Of a DNA stretch of 64,000 bases, positions 27,848-37,208 are shown piece after piece (position 1 is the first letter of the stretch; every line of letters begins with the position of its first letter). The translations under genes were made by a program, and so were the position numbers. The notes beneath the pieces were generated by a model. It was not told the origin of the DNA. It was given only the letters and a program-made list of their open reading frames with translations, and ran no database searches. Origin of the DNA: Parabacteroides sp. (GTDB lineage Bacteria > Bacteroidota > Bacteroidia > Bacteroidales > Tannerellaceae). Location of the stretch: positions 53,174-117,173 of the forward strand of contig JAFUOJ010000006.1 in assembly GCA_017481945.1 (NCBI GenBank). Reading direction: 5' to 3'.

Positions 27848-29284
27848 TTATTCCTCTCTCACCGGTTTCAGTCCCATCTTTACGGCACGTTGCAGCATGA
27901 ATGCACGGGCAGCTTCATGGTCATTTGGGATGACTCCGTCCAAGATGGCATTCTTTATGGCCTCTTTTAAGACGCCTACGGGTTGCGAAGGTGGTAAACC
28001 GAAGGTCTCCATAATCTCTTCTCCGGTTACAGGAGGCTGGAAGTTACGAACTCGATCTTTCTCCTCTATCTCTGCCAACTTCCCTCGTACTTTCTGGAAG
28101 TTTGCCAAAAAGCGGCGTACCTTCTCCGGGTTCTTGCTGGTAATGTCGGCTTCGCAGAGCTTCATTAAGTCCTCTATATCATCTCCGGCGTCAAACAATA
28201 GGCGACGAATGGCGGAATCTGTTACCTCATCATCCGATAAAACAATCGGACGCATGTGCAGATTTACCATCTTCTGTACATACTTCATTTTCTCATTCAT
28301 CGGTAACTTCATCTTACGAAAGATACCGGGAACCATCTTCTCTCCTATGAAATTATGATTATGAAACGTCCAACCTAAGCGAGAATCAAACCGCTTTGTC
28401 GCCGGTTTGGCTATATCATGGAAAAGCGCACTCCAACGAAGCCACAAATTATCCGTCGTTTTACTCAACCGATCCAGTACCATTAAGGTATGAGCAAAGT
28501 TGTCTTTATGCCCTATACCCTCCTTTGTTTCAATCCCCTTCAGTGCATGTAGTTCCGGAAATATTAAAGCCAATAGCCCACAACGGTCTAACAAATCAAA
28601 ACCGATAGAGGGTTTAGGCGAAAGAACAATCTTATTGAGTTCATCCACAATACGCTCTTTCGAGATGATAGCAATCCGCTCTTTGTTTCGTTCTATCGCG
28701 TCAAACGTCTCCGGATCAATAAAGAATCCCAACTGAGTAGCAAAACGAATGGCACGCATCATGCGTAACGGGTCGTCACTAAAGGTAATATCCGGATCCA
28801 AAGGTGTACGAATCAACAGGTCATCCATATCATCTAATCCACCAAAAGGGTCGACTAATTCCCCATAACGTTCCTTATTCAGGCACAAAGCCAGTGCATT
28901 AATGGTAAAGTCACGCCGATTTTGATCATCTTCAAGCGAACCATCTTCCACAATAGGTTTCCGACTGTCATGCGTATATGACTCTTTGCGAGCACCGACA
29001 AACTCTAATTCCAGATCGCCGGCCTTCACTTGTGCCGTCCCAAAATTCTTAAAGATAGATAAATAGGCTCCGCGTCCTAACTTCTTTGCCACTGCTTTTG
29101 CCAACCCAATACCGCTGCCCACAGCGACAACATCTATATCTTTCGAAGGGCGACACAAAAATATATCTCGCACATAACCTCCTATGACATAGGCCTCAAC
29201 ACCTAATTCGTCCGCCGCTTCCGAGATTAAATGAAACGGTTTTGCCGAAATATGTTTTAAAATTTCTTCCTGTTCTATATACAT
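27848..29284 (-). CDS. cca: CCA-adding tRNA nucleotidyltransferase with HD domain
   Basis: A 478-residue class II nucleotidyltransferase that adds or repairs the 3' CCA of tRNAs. The head domain has [10 protein letters not shown] (31-40) and KDIDVVAVG with the two catalytic aspartates, then [11 protein letters not shown] and [17 protein letters not shown]. An HD phosphohydrolase domain follows ([17 protein letters not shown] near residue 290). Both tRNA genes in this window lack an encoded CCA, so the activity is needed. It is convergent with gdhB, and a TATCTTTG -7 box lies 34 bp upstream of the start. Confidence 0.93.
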   Translation of the reverse strand: MYIEQEEILKHISAKPFHLISEAADELGVEAYVIGGYVRDIFLCRPSKDIDVVAVGSGIGLAKAVAKKLGRGAYLSIFKNFGTAQVKAGDLELEFVGARKESYTHDSRKPIVEDGSLEDDQNRRDFTINALALCLNKERYGELVDPFGGLDDMDDLLIRTPLDPDITFSDDPLRMMRAIRFATQLGFFIDPETFDAIERNKERIAIISKERIVDELNKIVLSPKPSIGFDLLDRCGLLALIFPELHALKGIETKEGIGHKDNFAHTLMVLDRLSKTTDNLWLRWSALFHDIAKPATKRFDSRLGWTFHNHNFIGEKMVPGIFRKMKLPMNEKMKYVQKMVNLHMRPIVLSDDEVTDSAIRRLLFDAGDDIEDLMKLCEADITSKNPEKVRRFLANFQKVRGKLAEIEEKDRVRNFQPPVTGEEIMETFGLPPSQPVGVLKEAIKNAILDGVIPNDHEAARAFMLQRAVKMGLKPVREE

Positions 29285-29317
29285 TATTATATGTACTTTC
29301 TACCTATAAACAAGCTG

Positions 29318-29325
29318 CAAAGATA
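29318..29325 (-). promoter_or_regulatory. -7 box of cca
   Basis: TATCTTTG on the minus strand, 34 bp before the ATG at 29284. No clear TTG at -33. Confidence 0.45.
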
Positions 29326-29365
29326 ATAAATAAAACAGATTCATCTTTCTTTCAGTTTTTATGCC

Positions 29366-29373
29366 TACTTTTG
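29366..29373 (+). promoter_or_regulatory. -7 box of the lipoprotein gene at 29403
   Basis: TACTTTTG fits the consensus 30 bp upstream of the ATG; a -33 TTG is not obvious. Confidence 0.5.
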
Positions 29374-29402
29374 AAACGGATTAAGAACAAAAAAAATAGA
29401 CA

Positions 29403-30233
29403 ATGAAAAAGTCAGTATTCTGTATAGCTTTAGCAACTTTTACCCTCGTTGGATGTAATAATAATGAGAAATTGGCACAAGCACGTTTAGACAACGCCAG
29501 AAGTATGTATGAACGTAGTGAATATTTTGCGGCCAAAAGTGAAATAGACAGTATCCGTATTCTATATCCTAAAGAGTTTAAAATCATCCGAGAAGGGCTT
29601 ACTCTCATGCGCCAAGTAGAGCAGAAAGAGGCAGAACGTAACTTAGCTTTCTGCGACAGTCTGCTGCCTATCAAGCAACAAGAGTTAGAGGTTTTGAAGA
29701 AAAACTTCAATCTCGAAAAAGATTCTGCCTATAATGAGATCGGGACTTACGTCTCTAAACAACAAACAATTGAAAAGAATATTCAACGATGTTATATTCG
29801 TTCCGGTGTTAATGAGAAGGGAGAAATGTATTTAGCCAGCGTCTATTTTGGCGGAAAGCCTATCAATCATACCGGTATTAAGCTGACTACCAAAGAGGAT
29901 CTTTTCGCCGAAACTCCGGCAATTCCTTATGATGGCGGATTAAACTACCATTTTAAAGACATGGGAAACACGACTGAAGTCGTGACTTATCACGGTATAA
30001 AATGCGAGGACGCAGTGAATCTCATCTACAACAATCAGAAAGAGCGTATTCGTGTCGAATATACGGGTGGCAAACCGTATGTTCTTTACATCGCAGACGC
30101 CGATAAAAAAGCAATTGTAGCGACGTATGAATTGGCAGTTGTTCTCAGTGACATCGAAAAGTTAACCAAAGAAAAAGAGAAATCTATCAAGAAGTTGGCT
30201 TATTTAGAAAAGAAGTTGAACGGAGAAGAGTAA
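29403..30233 (+). CDS. Lipoprotein of unknown function with coiled-coil segments
   Basis: A 276-residue protein with a lipoprotein signal (MKKSVFCIALATFTLVGC, Cys18). After the anchor come two helical, charged regions (about residues 24-125: TPR- or coiled-coil-like ARSMYERSEYFAAKSEI and KQQELEVLKKNF), a beta-rich middle (about 130-230) and a second coiled coil at the C-terminus (EKLTKEKEKSIKKLAYLEKK). I do not recognise a catalytic motif. It has its own -7 box and is convergent with the RhuM-like gene, so it appears monocistronic. Probably attached to a membrane facing the periplasm. Confidence 0.75.
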   Translation: MKKSVFCIALATFTLVGCNNNEKLAQARLDNARSMYERSEYFAAKSEIDSIRILYPKEFKIIREGLTLMRQVEQKEAERNLAFCDSLLPIKQQELEVLKKNFNLEKDSAYNEIGTYVSKQQTIEKNIQRCYIRSGVNEKGEMYLASVYFGGKPINHTGIKLTTKEDLFAETPAIPYDGGLNYHFKDMGNTTEVVTYHGIKCEDAVNLIYNNQKERIRVEYTGGKPYVLYIADADKKAIVATYELAVVLSDIEKLTKEKEKSIKKLAYLEKKLNGEE

Positions 30234-30242
30234 AGGAAATGA

Positions 30243-31097
30243 CTATTCACAATAAGTAATTATGAGATCTGCAGAGATTTCTAATTTCGAAAATGCGAAT
30301 AATTTCTTTCCTAAATCTTTCAGTGACGCTCCAATATGATATACTTCTTTTCCGTCAATAATTATAAAACGATCATGACAATTACGAAATGCTTTTATAC
30401 TTATTGGCGGATATTGGTTATTATGACGATTCAAATCTAATTGTAATTGTGCCGTAATCCGTGCTGTATAAATCGAAGCGAACACTCCTTTACTACGTTT
30501 ACTCAACATAAGTAAAACTGATTCATCTACATAATTATCAATAAGAACAATTGACTTTTTAGCTGACTTAATTAAATCCGTCGCAAATTTATAAGCATCA
30601 AAAATCTGCCCATCATAAAAAATTCCCTCAACAGGAGGCAATGAAGTACGAACAAAAAAATCGACCTTCTCTGTCAGTTTCTTTATTTGACAGTCATGTT
30701 CATTCAATCTTTGTTCTATTTGTTTATGATAAGAATCAATAATATATCCCCTCAACATGTACTCTTTTAGCACTTTGCTTGCCCATTGTCTAAACTGAAT
30801 ACCTCGTTTACTTTTTACACGATAACCAACAGAAATAATAACATCCAAATTATAATAATCAACCTTATATACCTTTCCATCAGAGGCAGTGTAGGCAAAT
30901 TTTGCCCAAACTGAATCTTTTATTAACTCTTCTTCTTTGAAAATATTTCGGATATGCTTACCTATTACACTTATATCACGTCCAAATAATAGCGACATTT
31001 CTTCAATTGACAACCAAACTGTTTCACTTTCTATACGGACTTCCAACTTTACAATTTCATCTGGTTGATATAATATAAATTCCCCTTGCTGATTCAT
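30243..31097 (-). CDS. RhuM-family protein with C-terminal phospholipase-D-like domain
   Basis: A 284-residue two-part protein. Residues 1-125 match RhuM/Fic-associated proteins (VWLSIEEMSLLFGRDISVIG, VDYYNLDVIISVGYRVKSKR, FRQWASKVLKEY). A short coiled coil (124-147) leads to a C-terminal domain with NYVDESVLLML and a one-residue variant of the HKD motif: H241, R243 in place of Lys, D248, then GAS (HDRFIIIDGKEVYHIGAS). A single HKD half suggests a dimeric PLD-like fold. RhuM proteins are often found near restriction or other defence genes, but here it stands alone, beside a tandem repeat array. A defence, toxin or nucleic-acid binding role is inference. Confidence 0.7.
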   Translation of the reverse strand: MNQQGEFILYQPDEIVKLEVRIESETVWLSIEEMSLLFGRDISVIGKHIRNIFKEEELIKDSVWAKFAYTASDGKVYKVDYYNLDVIISVGYRVKSKRGIQFRQWASKVLKEYMLRGYIIDSYHKQIEQRLNEHDCQIKKLTEKVDFFVRTSLPPVEGIFYDGQIFDAYKFATDLIKSAKKSIVLIDNYVDESVLLMLSKRSKGVFASIYTARITAQLQLDLNRHNNQYPPISIKAFRNCHDRFIIIDGKEVYHIGASLKDLGKKLFAFSKLEISADLIITYCE

Positions 31098-31194
31098 AAT
31101 TTAAAGTTTTAGTTTTGGTTACAAAAATAGCATAAATACATAAAACAAAGAAAAGAAACAACAGATTTTACCCCTTTCCTTCCTCTTCAAAAAA

Positions 31195-31282
31195 AGTCTA
31201 AACTTTTTCGGAAGAAAGTCCAGACTTTTTGGAAAAAATGTTTAGACTTTTTTCGGAAAAAGTTTAGACTTTTTTTCACCTA
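31195..31282. repeat. Tandem array with exact 22-bp period, four units
   Basis: Units begin at 31195, 31217, 31239 and 31261, each starting (A/T)GTYYAGACTTTTT-like and continuing CGGAARAA; the last unit is partial. Each core AGTCTAAACT/AGTTTAGACT is a near palindrome, so adjacent units can pair. The units abut with no spacer, unlike CRISPR. It lies upstream of the RhuM-like gene. Confidence 0.75.
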
Positions 31283-31320
31283 TTCTTTAGTTGTTTTTTA
31301 TGATTACAAAAGATGATTTA

Positions 31321-31488
31321 TTATTTCTTTCTATACTTCTGTCCTAAGAAAACTCCGCATTGGCAGATTAGAAACACAACTAAAGCCATAATAAGCTCCT
31401 GTTTCTCCAAAAACAAGCTACCGACTAAAAGGATAAAGATAATCCCGTTAATGGTCAAGATTCCTATTTTCTTCACATCGTTTTTCAT
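31321..31488 (-). CDS. 55-residue two-helix membrane protein
   Basis: An ATG at 31488 opens a 55-codon frame to TAA at 31321. The product (MKNDVKKIGILTINGIIFIL at its start, QKYRKK at its end) has two hydrophobic stretches at about residues 8-26 and 32-48 joined by EKQE, with basic ends. It is on the same strand as kdtA but a strong terminator separates them, so it has its own transcript or none. I do not recognise it. The coding call rests on composition and hydrophobic periodicity alone. Confidence 0.5.
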   Translation of the reverse strand: MKNDVKKIGILTINGIIFILLVGSLFLEKQELIMALVVFLICQCGVFLGQKYRKK

Positions 31489-31518
31489 AGCAATGACTTC
31501 AAAAGTTGTTATACAAAC

Positions 31519-31561
31519 AAAGGTAATTCTTATTGGTAGAAAACCAATAAGAATTACCTTT
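31519..31561 (-). terminator. Terminator of kdtA
   Basis: A perfect 19-bp stem (arms 31519-31537 and 31543-31561) with a 5-nt loop, placed 20 bp after the kdtA stop on the minus strand. Confidence 0.9.
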
Positions 31562-31581
31562 AATATAAGAAATCTTTATAC

Positions 31582-32820
31582 TTATAAAGAGACTTCCTTC
31601 AAGATCTGTTCGGTTGCTCCTGCATTTCCACTGACAAAGTTTCCTGCGCTTTTTCCGGCAGTGGCTAATGTTTGCTGATTTGTCAGCAGTTCATCCATCT
31701 TATCTGTAAACTCCTCTTTCGAAGAAATAGAAAAACCACCTCCTACTTTTATTAAGTCTCGTGCCTCTTTAAACTTTTGGTAACGTGGACCAAAAAGAAC
31801 TGGTATGCCATATACCGCAGCTTCCAACGTATTATGAATGCCTGCTCCGAAGCCTCCACCGATATAAGCGATCGTCCCATATCGGTAAATTGAAGAGAGC
31901 ATACCGAAACTATCTACAATCAAACAATCCTTTCCTTCCAACAAATGGTTATCCTGTAAGACTTCAGAAAGGCGGACTGAAGGACGCTTTAATAGAGACT
32001 CTATGTAGGTCAAATGCTCTTGATGAATCTCATGAGGTGCAATAATCAGTTTCAATTCCGGATGTTTATTGAAATAAGGAATGAAAATATCTTCGTCTTG
32101 AGGCCAAGAACTTCCGGCAATTAATGTCTGTACTTGCTCTCCTTTTTCATTCTTTACAAAACGTTCTACGTTCGGTAATTCACGAGCTTGACGGCAAATA
32201 TCCAGCACACGATCAAAACGAGTATCGCCACAAACCGTTACATTTCGAATATTAAATTCAGCCAATAGCTCCTTAGAGCGTTCGTCTTGTACAAAAAGAT
32301 GGGTAAAGTTGTACAACATTTTTCTATACGGCGCACCGAACCATTGGAAGAATAATTGATCCGGACGGAAGATTGCGGAGATGATATATACCGGAATTCC
32401 TCGTTTTTTTAACTCATGTAGATAATTTCCCCAGAACTCATATTTGATGAAAACCGCCATCACCGGATGGGCCAATCTCAAAAACTTCTTTACGCGGAAA
32501 GGGGTATCAAACGGTAAATAGCAGATGACGTCTGCCCCATTATAATTCTTTCGCACCTCATATCCGGAAGGAGAAAAGAAGGTTAATAAGATTTTATAGT
32601 CGGGATGTTCTTGCTTTATCTTTTCCATCATGGGACGACCCTGTTCAAATTCTCCCAAGGAAGAGGCATGAAACCAAATGTATTTAGCGTTCCGGTCAAT
32701 CTTTTCGCGTAGTATTCGATTCGTTTTCCATTGTCCCCAACGCATTAAACGGGCCTTTCTATGGAAAGGAGAAATTAAAGCAACAATAAAAGCATAGAAA
32801 TGTATAAGAATGCTGTACAT
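31582..32820 (-). CDS. kdtA: 3-deoxy-D-manno-octulosonic acid transferase (Kdo transferase)
   Basis: About 412 residues from the ATG at 32820 (a longer frame begins only at TTG 32865). A GT30 enzyme that transfers Kdo to lipid A precursor at the inner membrane. The N-terminus MYSILIHFYAFIVALI is the membrane anchor, then the catalytic ASSLGEFEQGRP with its conserved Glu, the CYLPFDTPFRVKKFL segment, AGSSWPQDED, IIAPHEIH and the nucleotide-binding AYIGGGFGAGIHNTLEAAVYG near the C-terminus. Transcribed after gltX across a 91-bp gap and ended by a strong hairpin. Confidence 0.92.
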   Translation of the reverse strand: MYSILIHFYAFIVALISPFHRKARLMRWGQWKTNRILREKIDRNAKYIWFHASSLGEFEQGRPMMEKIKQEHPDYKILLTFFSPSGYEVRKNYNGADVICYLPFDTPFRVKKFLRLAHPVMAVFIKYEFWGNYLHELKKRGIPVYIISAIFRPDQLFFQWFGAPYRKMLYNFTHLFVQDERSKELLAEFNIRNVTVCGDTRFDRVLDICRQARELPNVERFVKNEKGEQVQTLIAGSSWPQDEDIFIPYFNKHPELKLIIAPHEIHQEHLTYIESLLKRPSVRLSEVLQDNHLLEGKDCLIVDSFGMLSSIYRYGTIAYIGGGFGAGIHNTLEAAVYGIPVLFGPRYQKFKEARDLIKVGGGFSISSKEEFTDKMDELLTNQQTLATAGKSAGNFVSGNAGATEQILKEVSL

Positions 32821-32848
32821 AACTAATCTATTGAGAGGAAATAAAAAA

Positions 32849-32899
32849 GAATTGACAACTGACAAACGATTCTTAACGATTCATTGCCAATTGTCAATC
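32849..32899. repeat. Imperfect inverted repeat between gltX and kdtA
   Basis: ATTGACAA (32851-32858) and TTGTCAAT (32891-32898) are complementary, with partly matching inner sequence and a direct repeat AACGATTC at 32865 and 32875. It could be a transcript-processing hairpin between two co-oriented genes; no function assigned. Confidence 0.4.
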
Positions 32900-32911
32900 T
32901 ATTGTTATCTA

Positions 32912-34429
32912 TTATTTAAGTATTTCAATCGCACGTTCAATACGACGAATAGATTCTTCTTTACCTAAAGCTTCTGTAATATCAAAGATATGCGGACCTT
33001 TTCCTTCACCAACCAGTGCCAAACGAGTTGCATTCATAATATTACCTAAGTGATAACCTTTACTTTCAATCCAGGCTTTCACTTCGTTTTCCGTACCTTC
33101 AATATCAAAAGGTTCACGAGTACGAAGAACTTCTATGAGTTCAGTCAGTTGTGCTGCGCTATCTTCTTTCCAACGTTTCTTACGAGTCTTTTCGTCATAT
33201 TCAGTAGGAGCGACAAAGAAGAAAGAACAAAGTCCCCACAAATCTTTAATAAAGGTAGCACGATCTTTCATCATAGCCACGACCTTTTCCACATAAGCCG
33301 GGTCTGCTTTCACTCCGTTGCTTTCTAAAATCGGCATAAAAAGTTCAGCAGCTTTCTTGTTGTCCATCATTTGAATGTAATGATGGTTGAACCATTTGCC
33401 CTTTTCAAAGTCAAACTTCGCGCCGCTCTTGCTACAACGACTTAAATCAAAGCACTTAATTAGCTCATCCATGCTCATCACTTCCTGGTCATTACCCGGA
33501 TTCCAACCCAATAAAGCTAAGAAGTTTACTACCGCTTCCGGCAAATAACCGCTTTCACGATAACCGGAAGATACCTCTCCGCTCTTCGGATCATGCCATT
33601 CCAATGGGAAAACAGGGAAACCTAAGCGATCGCCATCGCGCTTACTTAACTTACCATTTCCTTCCGGTTTCAACAATAAAGCCAAATGAGCAAACTGAGG
33701 CATGGTGTCTGCCCAACCGAAATAACGGTACAGCAACACATGAAGCGGGGCACTTGGCAACCACTCTTCGCCACGAATAACGTGTGTTACTTCCATCAAA
33801 TGGTCATCAACAATGTTTGCTAAATGATAAGTAGGCAACTGGTCTGCAGACTTATATAATACTTTATCATCCAAGATAGAGGAGTTGATCACAACTTCTC
33901 CGCGGATTAAGTCGTTTACATGAATATCTTCGTTCGGCTCAATCTTCACACGTACTACATATTGTTTTCCCTCCTCAATCAAAGTATTAACCTCTTCGGC
34001 TGAAAGAGTCAAGGAGTTACGCATTTGTAAACGTGTAGAAGCGTCGTATTGGAAGTTAGGTATTTCTTTACGTTTAGCGTCAAGCTCTTCGGGAGTATCA
34101 AATGCGATATACGCACATCCGGCATTTAATAACTGATCTACATATTTCTTATAAATGTCCCGACGTTCACTTTGACGGTAAGGACCATAATTTCCGCCAA
34201 AACTTACTCCTTCGTCAAACTTGATTCCTAACCAAGTAAGCGCTTCAATAATATAATCTTCTGCTCCAGGAACAAAACGTTGCGAATCCGTATCTTCAAT
34301 ACGAAGTATCAGATCACCACCATTCTGCTTAGCAAATAAATAATTGTATAAGGCAGTACGTACACCACCAATATGCAATGCCCCTGTGGGACTTGGGGCA
34401 AACCGAACTCTTACTTTCCTTTGAGTCAT
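32912..34429 (-). CDS. gltX: Glutamyl-tRNA synthetase
   Basis: A class I synthetase of 505 residues counted from the ATG at 34429 ([16 protein letters not shown]); the longer frame to 34513 adds a basic, unrelated stretch overlapping the promoter. It charges tRNA-Glu, such as the one at 59171. The HIGH motif is ALHIGG at 17-22 and the KMSKS motif is [18 protein letters not shown] is also present. It is the first gene upstream of kdtA on the same strand and divergent from pgpH. Confidence 0.95.
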   Translation of the reverse strand: MTQRKVRVRFAPSPTGALHIGGVRTALYNYLFAKQNGGDLILRIEDTDSQRFVPGAEDYIIEALTWLGIKFDEGVSFGGNYGPYRQSERRDIYKKYVDQLLNAGCAYIAFDTPEELDAKRKEIPNFQYDASTRLQMRNSLTLSAEEVNTLIEEGKQYVVRVKIEPNEDIHVNDLIRGEVVINSSILDDKVLYKSADQLPTYHLANIVDDHLMEVTHVIRGEEWLPSAPLHVLLYRYFGWADTMPQFAHLALLLKPEGNGKLSKRDGDRLGFPVFPLEWHDPKSGEVSSGYRESGYLPEAVVNFLALLGWNPGNDQEVMSMDELIKCFDLSRCSKSGAKFDFEKGKWFNHHYIQMMDNKKAAELFMPILESNGVKADPAYVEKVVAMMKDRATFIKDLWGLCSFFFVAPTEYDEKTRKKRWKEDSAAQLTELIEVLRTREPFDIEGTENEVKAWIESKGYHLGNIMNATRLALVGEGKGPHIFDITEALGKEESIRRIERAIEILK

Positions 34430-34455
34430 AATTCTTCTATTCAATAATAATGCGG

Positions 34456-34463
34456 CAAAAGTA
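34456..34463 (-). promoter_or_regulatory. -7 box of gltX
   Basis: TACTTTTG on the minus strand, 27 bp before the ATG at 34429. This position supports the shorter gltX start. No clear -33 element. Confidence 0.5.
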
Positions 34464-34576
34464 GCCCTTTTTTTTCTCTTAGTAAACTTTTTTATGTACA
34501 TTTCGCCAGTCAATAGAAAAGTGTTTTGGGAAGATCCCTACAAAAGCGATTCATTAAGATTTAAAATTGTATAGTC

Positions 34577-36607
34577 ATGAAGAAGAAAAATTATAGCATA
34601 CATCCCAGTGTATATTTCATTATCACTGCTTTACTCATTGCTTATTTCTTCCCTCGGGAGGGAAAATTTCGGTATCAGTTCTACGAAGGAAAACCTTGGC
34701 GATACGGATTATTAACAGCTCCCAGTGATTTTCCTATTTACAAGACAGAGGCAGAAGTGCAAGCTGAACGGGATAGTGCGCTGACTAAGTTTGAACCTTA
34801 TTACCGTTTAGACGCGACTGTCGAATCACTTGAAATTGACAAATTGAGAAATGACTATCGCGAAAAGCTTAAAAACCGAGCGACTTCAGCTTATATGCAG
34901 TATATAGAGAGCAGTCTACAGAAGCTCTATCGAAGTGGAATTGTTTCTACTCAAGACATGGAAGCTCTCAAAAAGGATAAATATCCTCAAATCAATTTGC
35001 TTGAAAACAACATCGCTCATCCTCATCATAGCAGTGACTTGTTTACTGTAAGGACGGCTTATGAATTTATTATCGACAACTGTCCTGCCCACCTTAAGAA
35101 ACCGATTCTACAATCATGCGACATCAATAACTATCTGACTGAGAACGTTTCTTACGACCAAGCCATGTCAGAGAAAGTTAAAGAGGATATTTTAAACAGT
35201 GTCCCGCTGGCCAATGGTATGGTACAAGCGGGAGAACGTATTGTGGATCGAGGAGAGATTATAGACAACCATACGTATAATGTACTGCGTTCTCTCAAGA
35301 TTGTACATGAAACTAAGTCAGGGGGAACCCAACGACAGAATATTATTTTAGGAGGTCAATTTGTCTTAGTCTTCGGGCTTATCTTTTGTCTTTGGTTATA
35401 TCTGTGGTCTTTCCGACCCAAAATCTTGCATAATCGGAAGAGTGCCCTGTTTTTGATTCTTTGTGTTCTCGTCAGTTGTATATTGACAGAACTCTGTGCT
35501 ACTTATAGTTTGTTCAATGTTTACATCTTACCGTTCGCCATTGTACCGATTGTTATCCGTACTTTCTTTGATTCTCGAACGGCATTATTCACTCATATAG
35601 TCATAGCTCTTATCTGTTCGTTAATGGTACCATTTCCTCATGAGTTTCTACTTTTGCAGATTGTGGCCGGTATGGTTGTAACGTTCAGTTTGAAAGATTT
35701 ATATGAACGTTCTCAACTCTTCCGTTGTGCGTTCCTGATTTTTATGTCTTACACCTTGTGTTACATCAGTCTTGTCATTTATCAAGAAGCAGATTTCAAG
35801 AAGATTAATTGGTTGATGACGCTTTATTTCGGTATCAATTTCATCCTATTGATGTTCACCTATATCTTAGTTTATATGTTAGAGAAAGCCTTTGGCTATG
35901 TATCCAGCATTACATTGGTCGAACTTTCCAATATCAATACGCCTTTATTGAAGAAGCTTTCAGAGACCTCTCCGGGTACGTTCCAGCATTCATTGCAAGT
36001 CTCTATCTTAGCTTCGGGAGCAGCATCCGCAGTAGGTGCGAATACACAATTGGTACGTACCGGTGCAATGTATCATGACATTGGGAAAATGGCTAATCCG
36101 GCTTTCTTTACCGAAAACCAAGGAAGCGTTAATCCTCACAATCAGTTGAGCTACGATCAAAGTGCACAAATCATTATTAATCACGTACACGACGGAGTCA
36201 AGATTGCCGAGAAGGCCATGCTACCAACAGCTATTATCGACTTTATCCGTACCCATCATGGACGGGGAAAAGCAAAATATTTCTACTTCTCTTTCAAAAA
36301 TCAATTCCCAGACAAAGAGATAGACGAAGAGCTATTTACCTATCCGGGGCCTAATCCTTTTTCTAAAGAGACGGCGATCTTAATGATGGCAGACGCAGTA
36401 GAAGCTGCGTCACGAAGCTTAAAAGAGCATACGGAAGAAAGTATCCGCCAGCTTGTCGAAAAGATTGTTGAGGGACAAATCGCTGACGGATTAATGAAAA
36501 ATACACCTTTGACATTCAAAGATGTAGAAACTATTAAGAGTGTCTTTGTTGAGAAACTAAAGATTATGTACCATACGCGAATCAGTTATCCCGATTTGAA
36601 GAAGTAA
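34577..36607 (+). CDS. pgpH: 7TM-HD cyclic-di-AMP phosphodiesterase, PgpH type
   Basis: A 676-residue membrane enzyme. It has one N-terminal membrane helix (about 12-24), an external 7TMR-HDED domain (about 30-245), seven transmembrane helices (about 258-455) and a cytoplasmic HD domain (about 475-640). HD residues are visible as TFQHSLQVS, MYHDIGKMANPAFF, NHVHDGVKIA and RTHHGRGKAKYFY, then MADAVEAASRSL. The architecture matches Listeria PgpH, which hydrolyses c-di-AMP to pApA. Its 3' end overlaps the convergent phosphatase gene by 26 bp. Substrate assignment is by architecture. Confidence 0.88.
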   Translation: MKKKNYSIHPSVYFIITALLIAYFFPREGKFRYQFYEGKPWRYGLLTAPSDFPIYKTEAEVQAERDSALTKFEPYYRLDATVESLEIDKLRNDYREKLKNRATSAYMQYIESSLQKLYRSGIVSTQDMEALKKDKYPQINLLENNIAHPHHSSDLFTVRTAYEFIIDNCPAHLKKPILQSCDINNYLTENVSYDQAMSEKVKEDILNSVPLANGMVQAGERIVDRGEIIDNHTYNVLRSLKIVHETKSGGTQRQNIILGGQFVLVFGLIFCLWLYLWSFRPKILHNRKSALFLILCVLVSCILTELCATYSLFNVYILPFAIVPIVIRTFFDSRTALFTHIVIALICSLMVPFPHEFLLLQIVAGMVVTFSLKDLYERSQLFRCAFLIFMSYTLCYISLVIYQEADFKKINWLMTLYFGINFILLMFTYILVYMLEKAFGYVSSITLVELSNINTPLLKKLSETSPGTFQHSLQVSILASGAASAVGANTQLVRTGAMYHDIGKMANPAFFTENQGSVNPHNQLSYDQSAQIIINHVHDGVKIAEKAMLPTAIIDFIRTHHGRGKAKYFYFSFKNQFPDKEIDEELFTYPGPNPFSKETAILMMADAVEAASRSLKEHTEESIRQLVEKIVEGQIADGLMKNTPLTFKDVETIKSVFVEKLKIMYHTRISYPDLKK

Positions 36608-37082
36608 TCGCCTCCAATAATCCGGCACAAGCGTCTTCCAACAAATCAAGGACTAACTCAAATCCATCTGCTCCACTATAATAGGGATCAGGTACATAAT
36701 CGTATAATCTATTACGAGAGAACTCTGTCATTTGGTGAATTTTACGCATAGAAACCAAGTCTGGAGCCTTCTCTCGTAAATCTTCTATATTTCGATTATC
36801 CATCCCTATAATCAAATCAAAGTCGAAAAAGTCCTGTGTTTGTACCGGACGGGATATGGAATCCAATTTATATCCTCGCCGTGCAGCATGGGTACGCATA
36901 CGAGGATCTGCCTGTTCCCCTTTATGATATCCTATAATTCCTGCAGAGTCAATAAAGAATTGCTCTTGTAAACCTGCGTCTTTTACTAACTTCTTCATTA
37001 CAGCTTCTGCCGACGGAGAACGACAAATATTACCGAGACAGACAAAAAGGATTTTATACGTTTCTTTCATTGTTCTTTTCAT
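36582..37082 (-). CDS. Low-molecular-weight protein tyrosine phosphatase
   Basis: A 166-residue (or 162 from the ATG at 37070) phosphatase. The P-loop VCLGNICRSPSAEAV contains the nucleophile Cys and Arg of the CX5R motif, and the acid Asp is in YVPDPYYSG near residue 135. Length agrees with the LMW-PTP family. Targets may be phosphotyrosine or phosphoarginine proteins, or it may be part of polysaccharide control; no partner kinase is visible here. The last 26 bp overlap pgpH on the other strand, and an intergenic repeat array lies upstream of it. Confidence 0.92.
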   Translation of the reverse strand: MKRTMKETYKILFVCLGNICRSPSAEAVMKKLVKDAGLQEQFFIDSAGIIGYHKGEQADPRMRTHAARRGYKLDSISRPVQTQDFFDFDLIIGMDNRNIEDLREKAPDLVSMRKIHQMTEFSRNRLYDYVPDPYYSGADGFELVLDLLEDACAGLLEAITSSNRDN

Positions 37083-37115
37083 TTTATTGATTATACAATT
37101 ATATTCTTTTTTCTT

Positions 37116-37203
37116 TATACGGAAAAGTGTATTACCCGATAGGCATCGCTTTCCAATTCTCTAAGCATAACTTTCTCAACGGATAGGCATCAATTTTTCT
37201 TTT
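37116..37203. repeat. Degenerate tandem array with 22-bp period
   Basis: GATAGGCATC occurs at 37138 and at 37182, exactly 44 bp apart, with a degenerate unit (TCTAAGCATAAC) at 37160 between them and a weaker one at 37116. A reverse-complement fragment (ATGCCTAT) follows at 37205. The array occupies the gap between priA and the phosphatase gene. Confidence 0.5.
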
Positions 37204-37208
37204 CATGC

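Noticed and set aside
27813-28358. 181-codon open frame on the plus strand inside cca
   Set aside because: It is fully antisense to a well-supported cca gene and its composition (Ser/Phe/Arg-rich) has no recognisable motif.
31195-31282. CRISPR array
   Set aside because: Units are 22 bp, degenerate and directly abutting, with no spacers and no cas genes in the window.
31313-31678. 121-codon plus-strand frame over the kdtA 3' end
   Set aside because: It crosses the kdtA terminator and the minus-strand small membrane protein; no motif or promoter is seen.
32912-34513. Longer start for gltX at 34513
   Set aside because: The extra 28 residues are basic and unlike GluRS, and a -7 box at 34456-34463 lies inside them; the ATG at 34429 begins the usual N-terminus.
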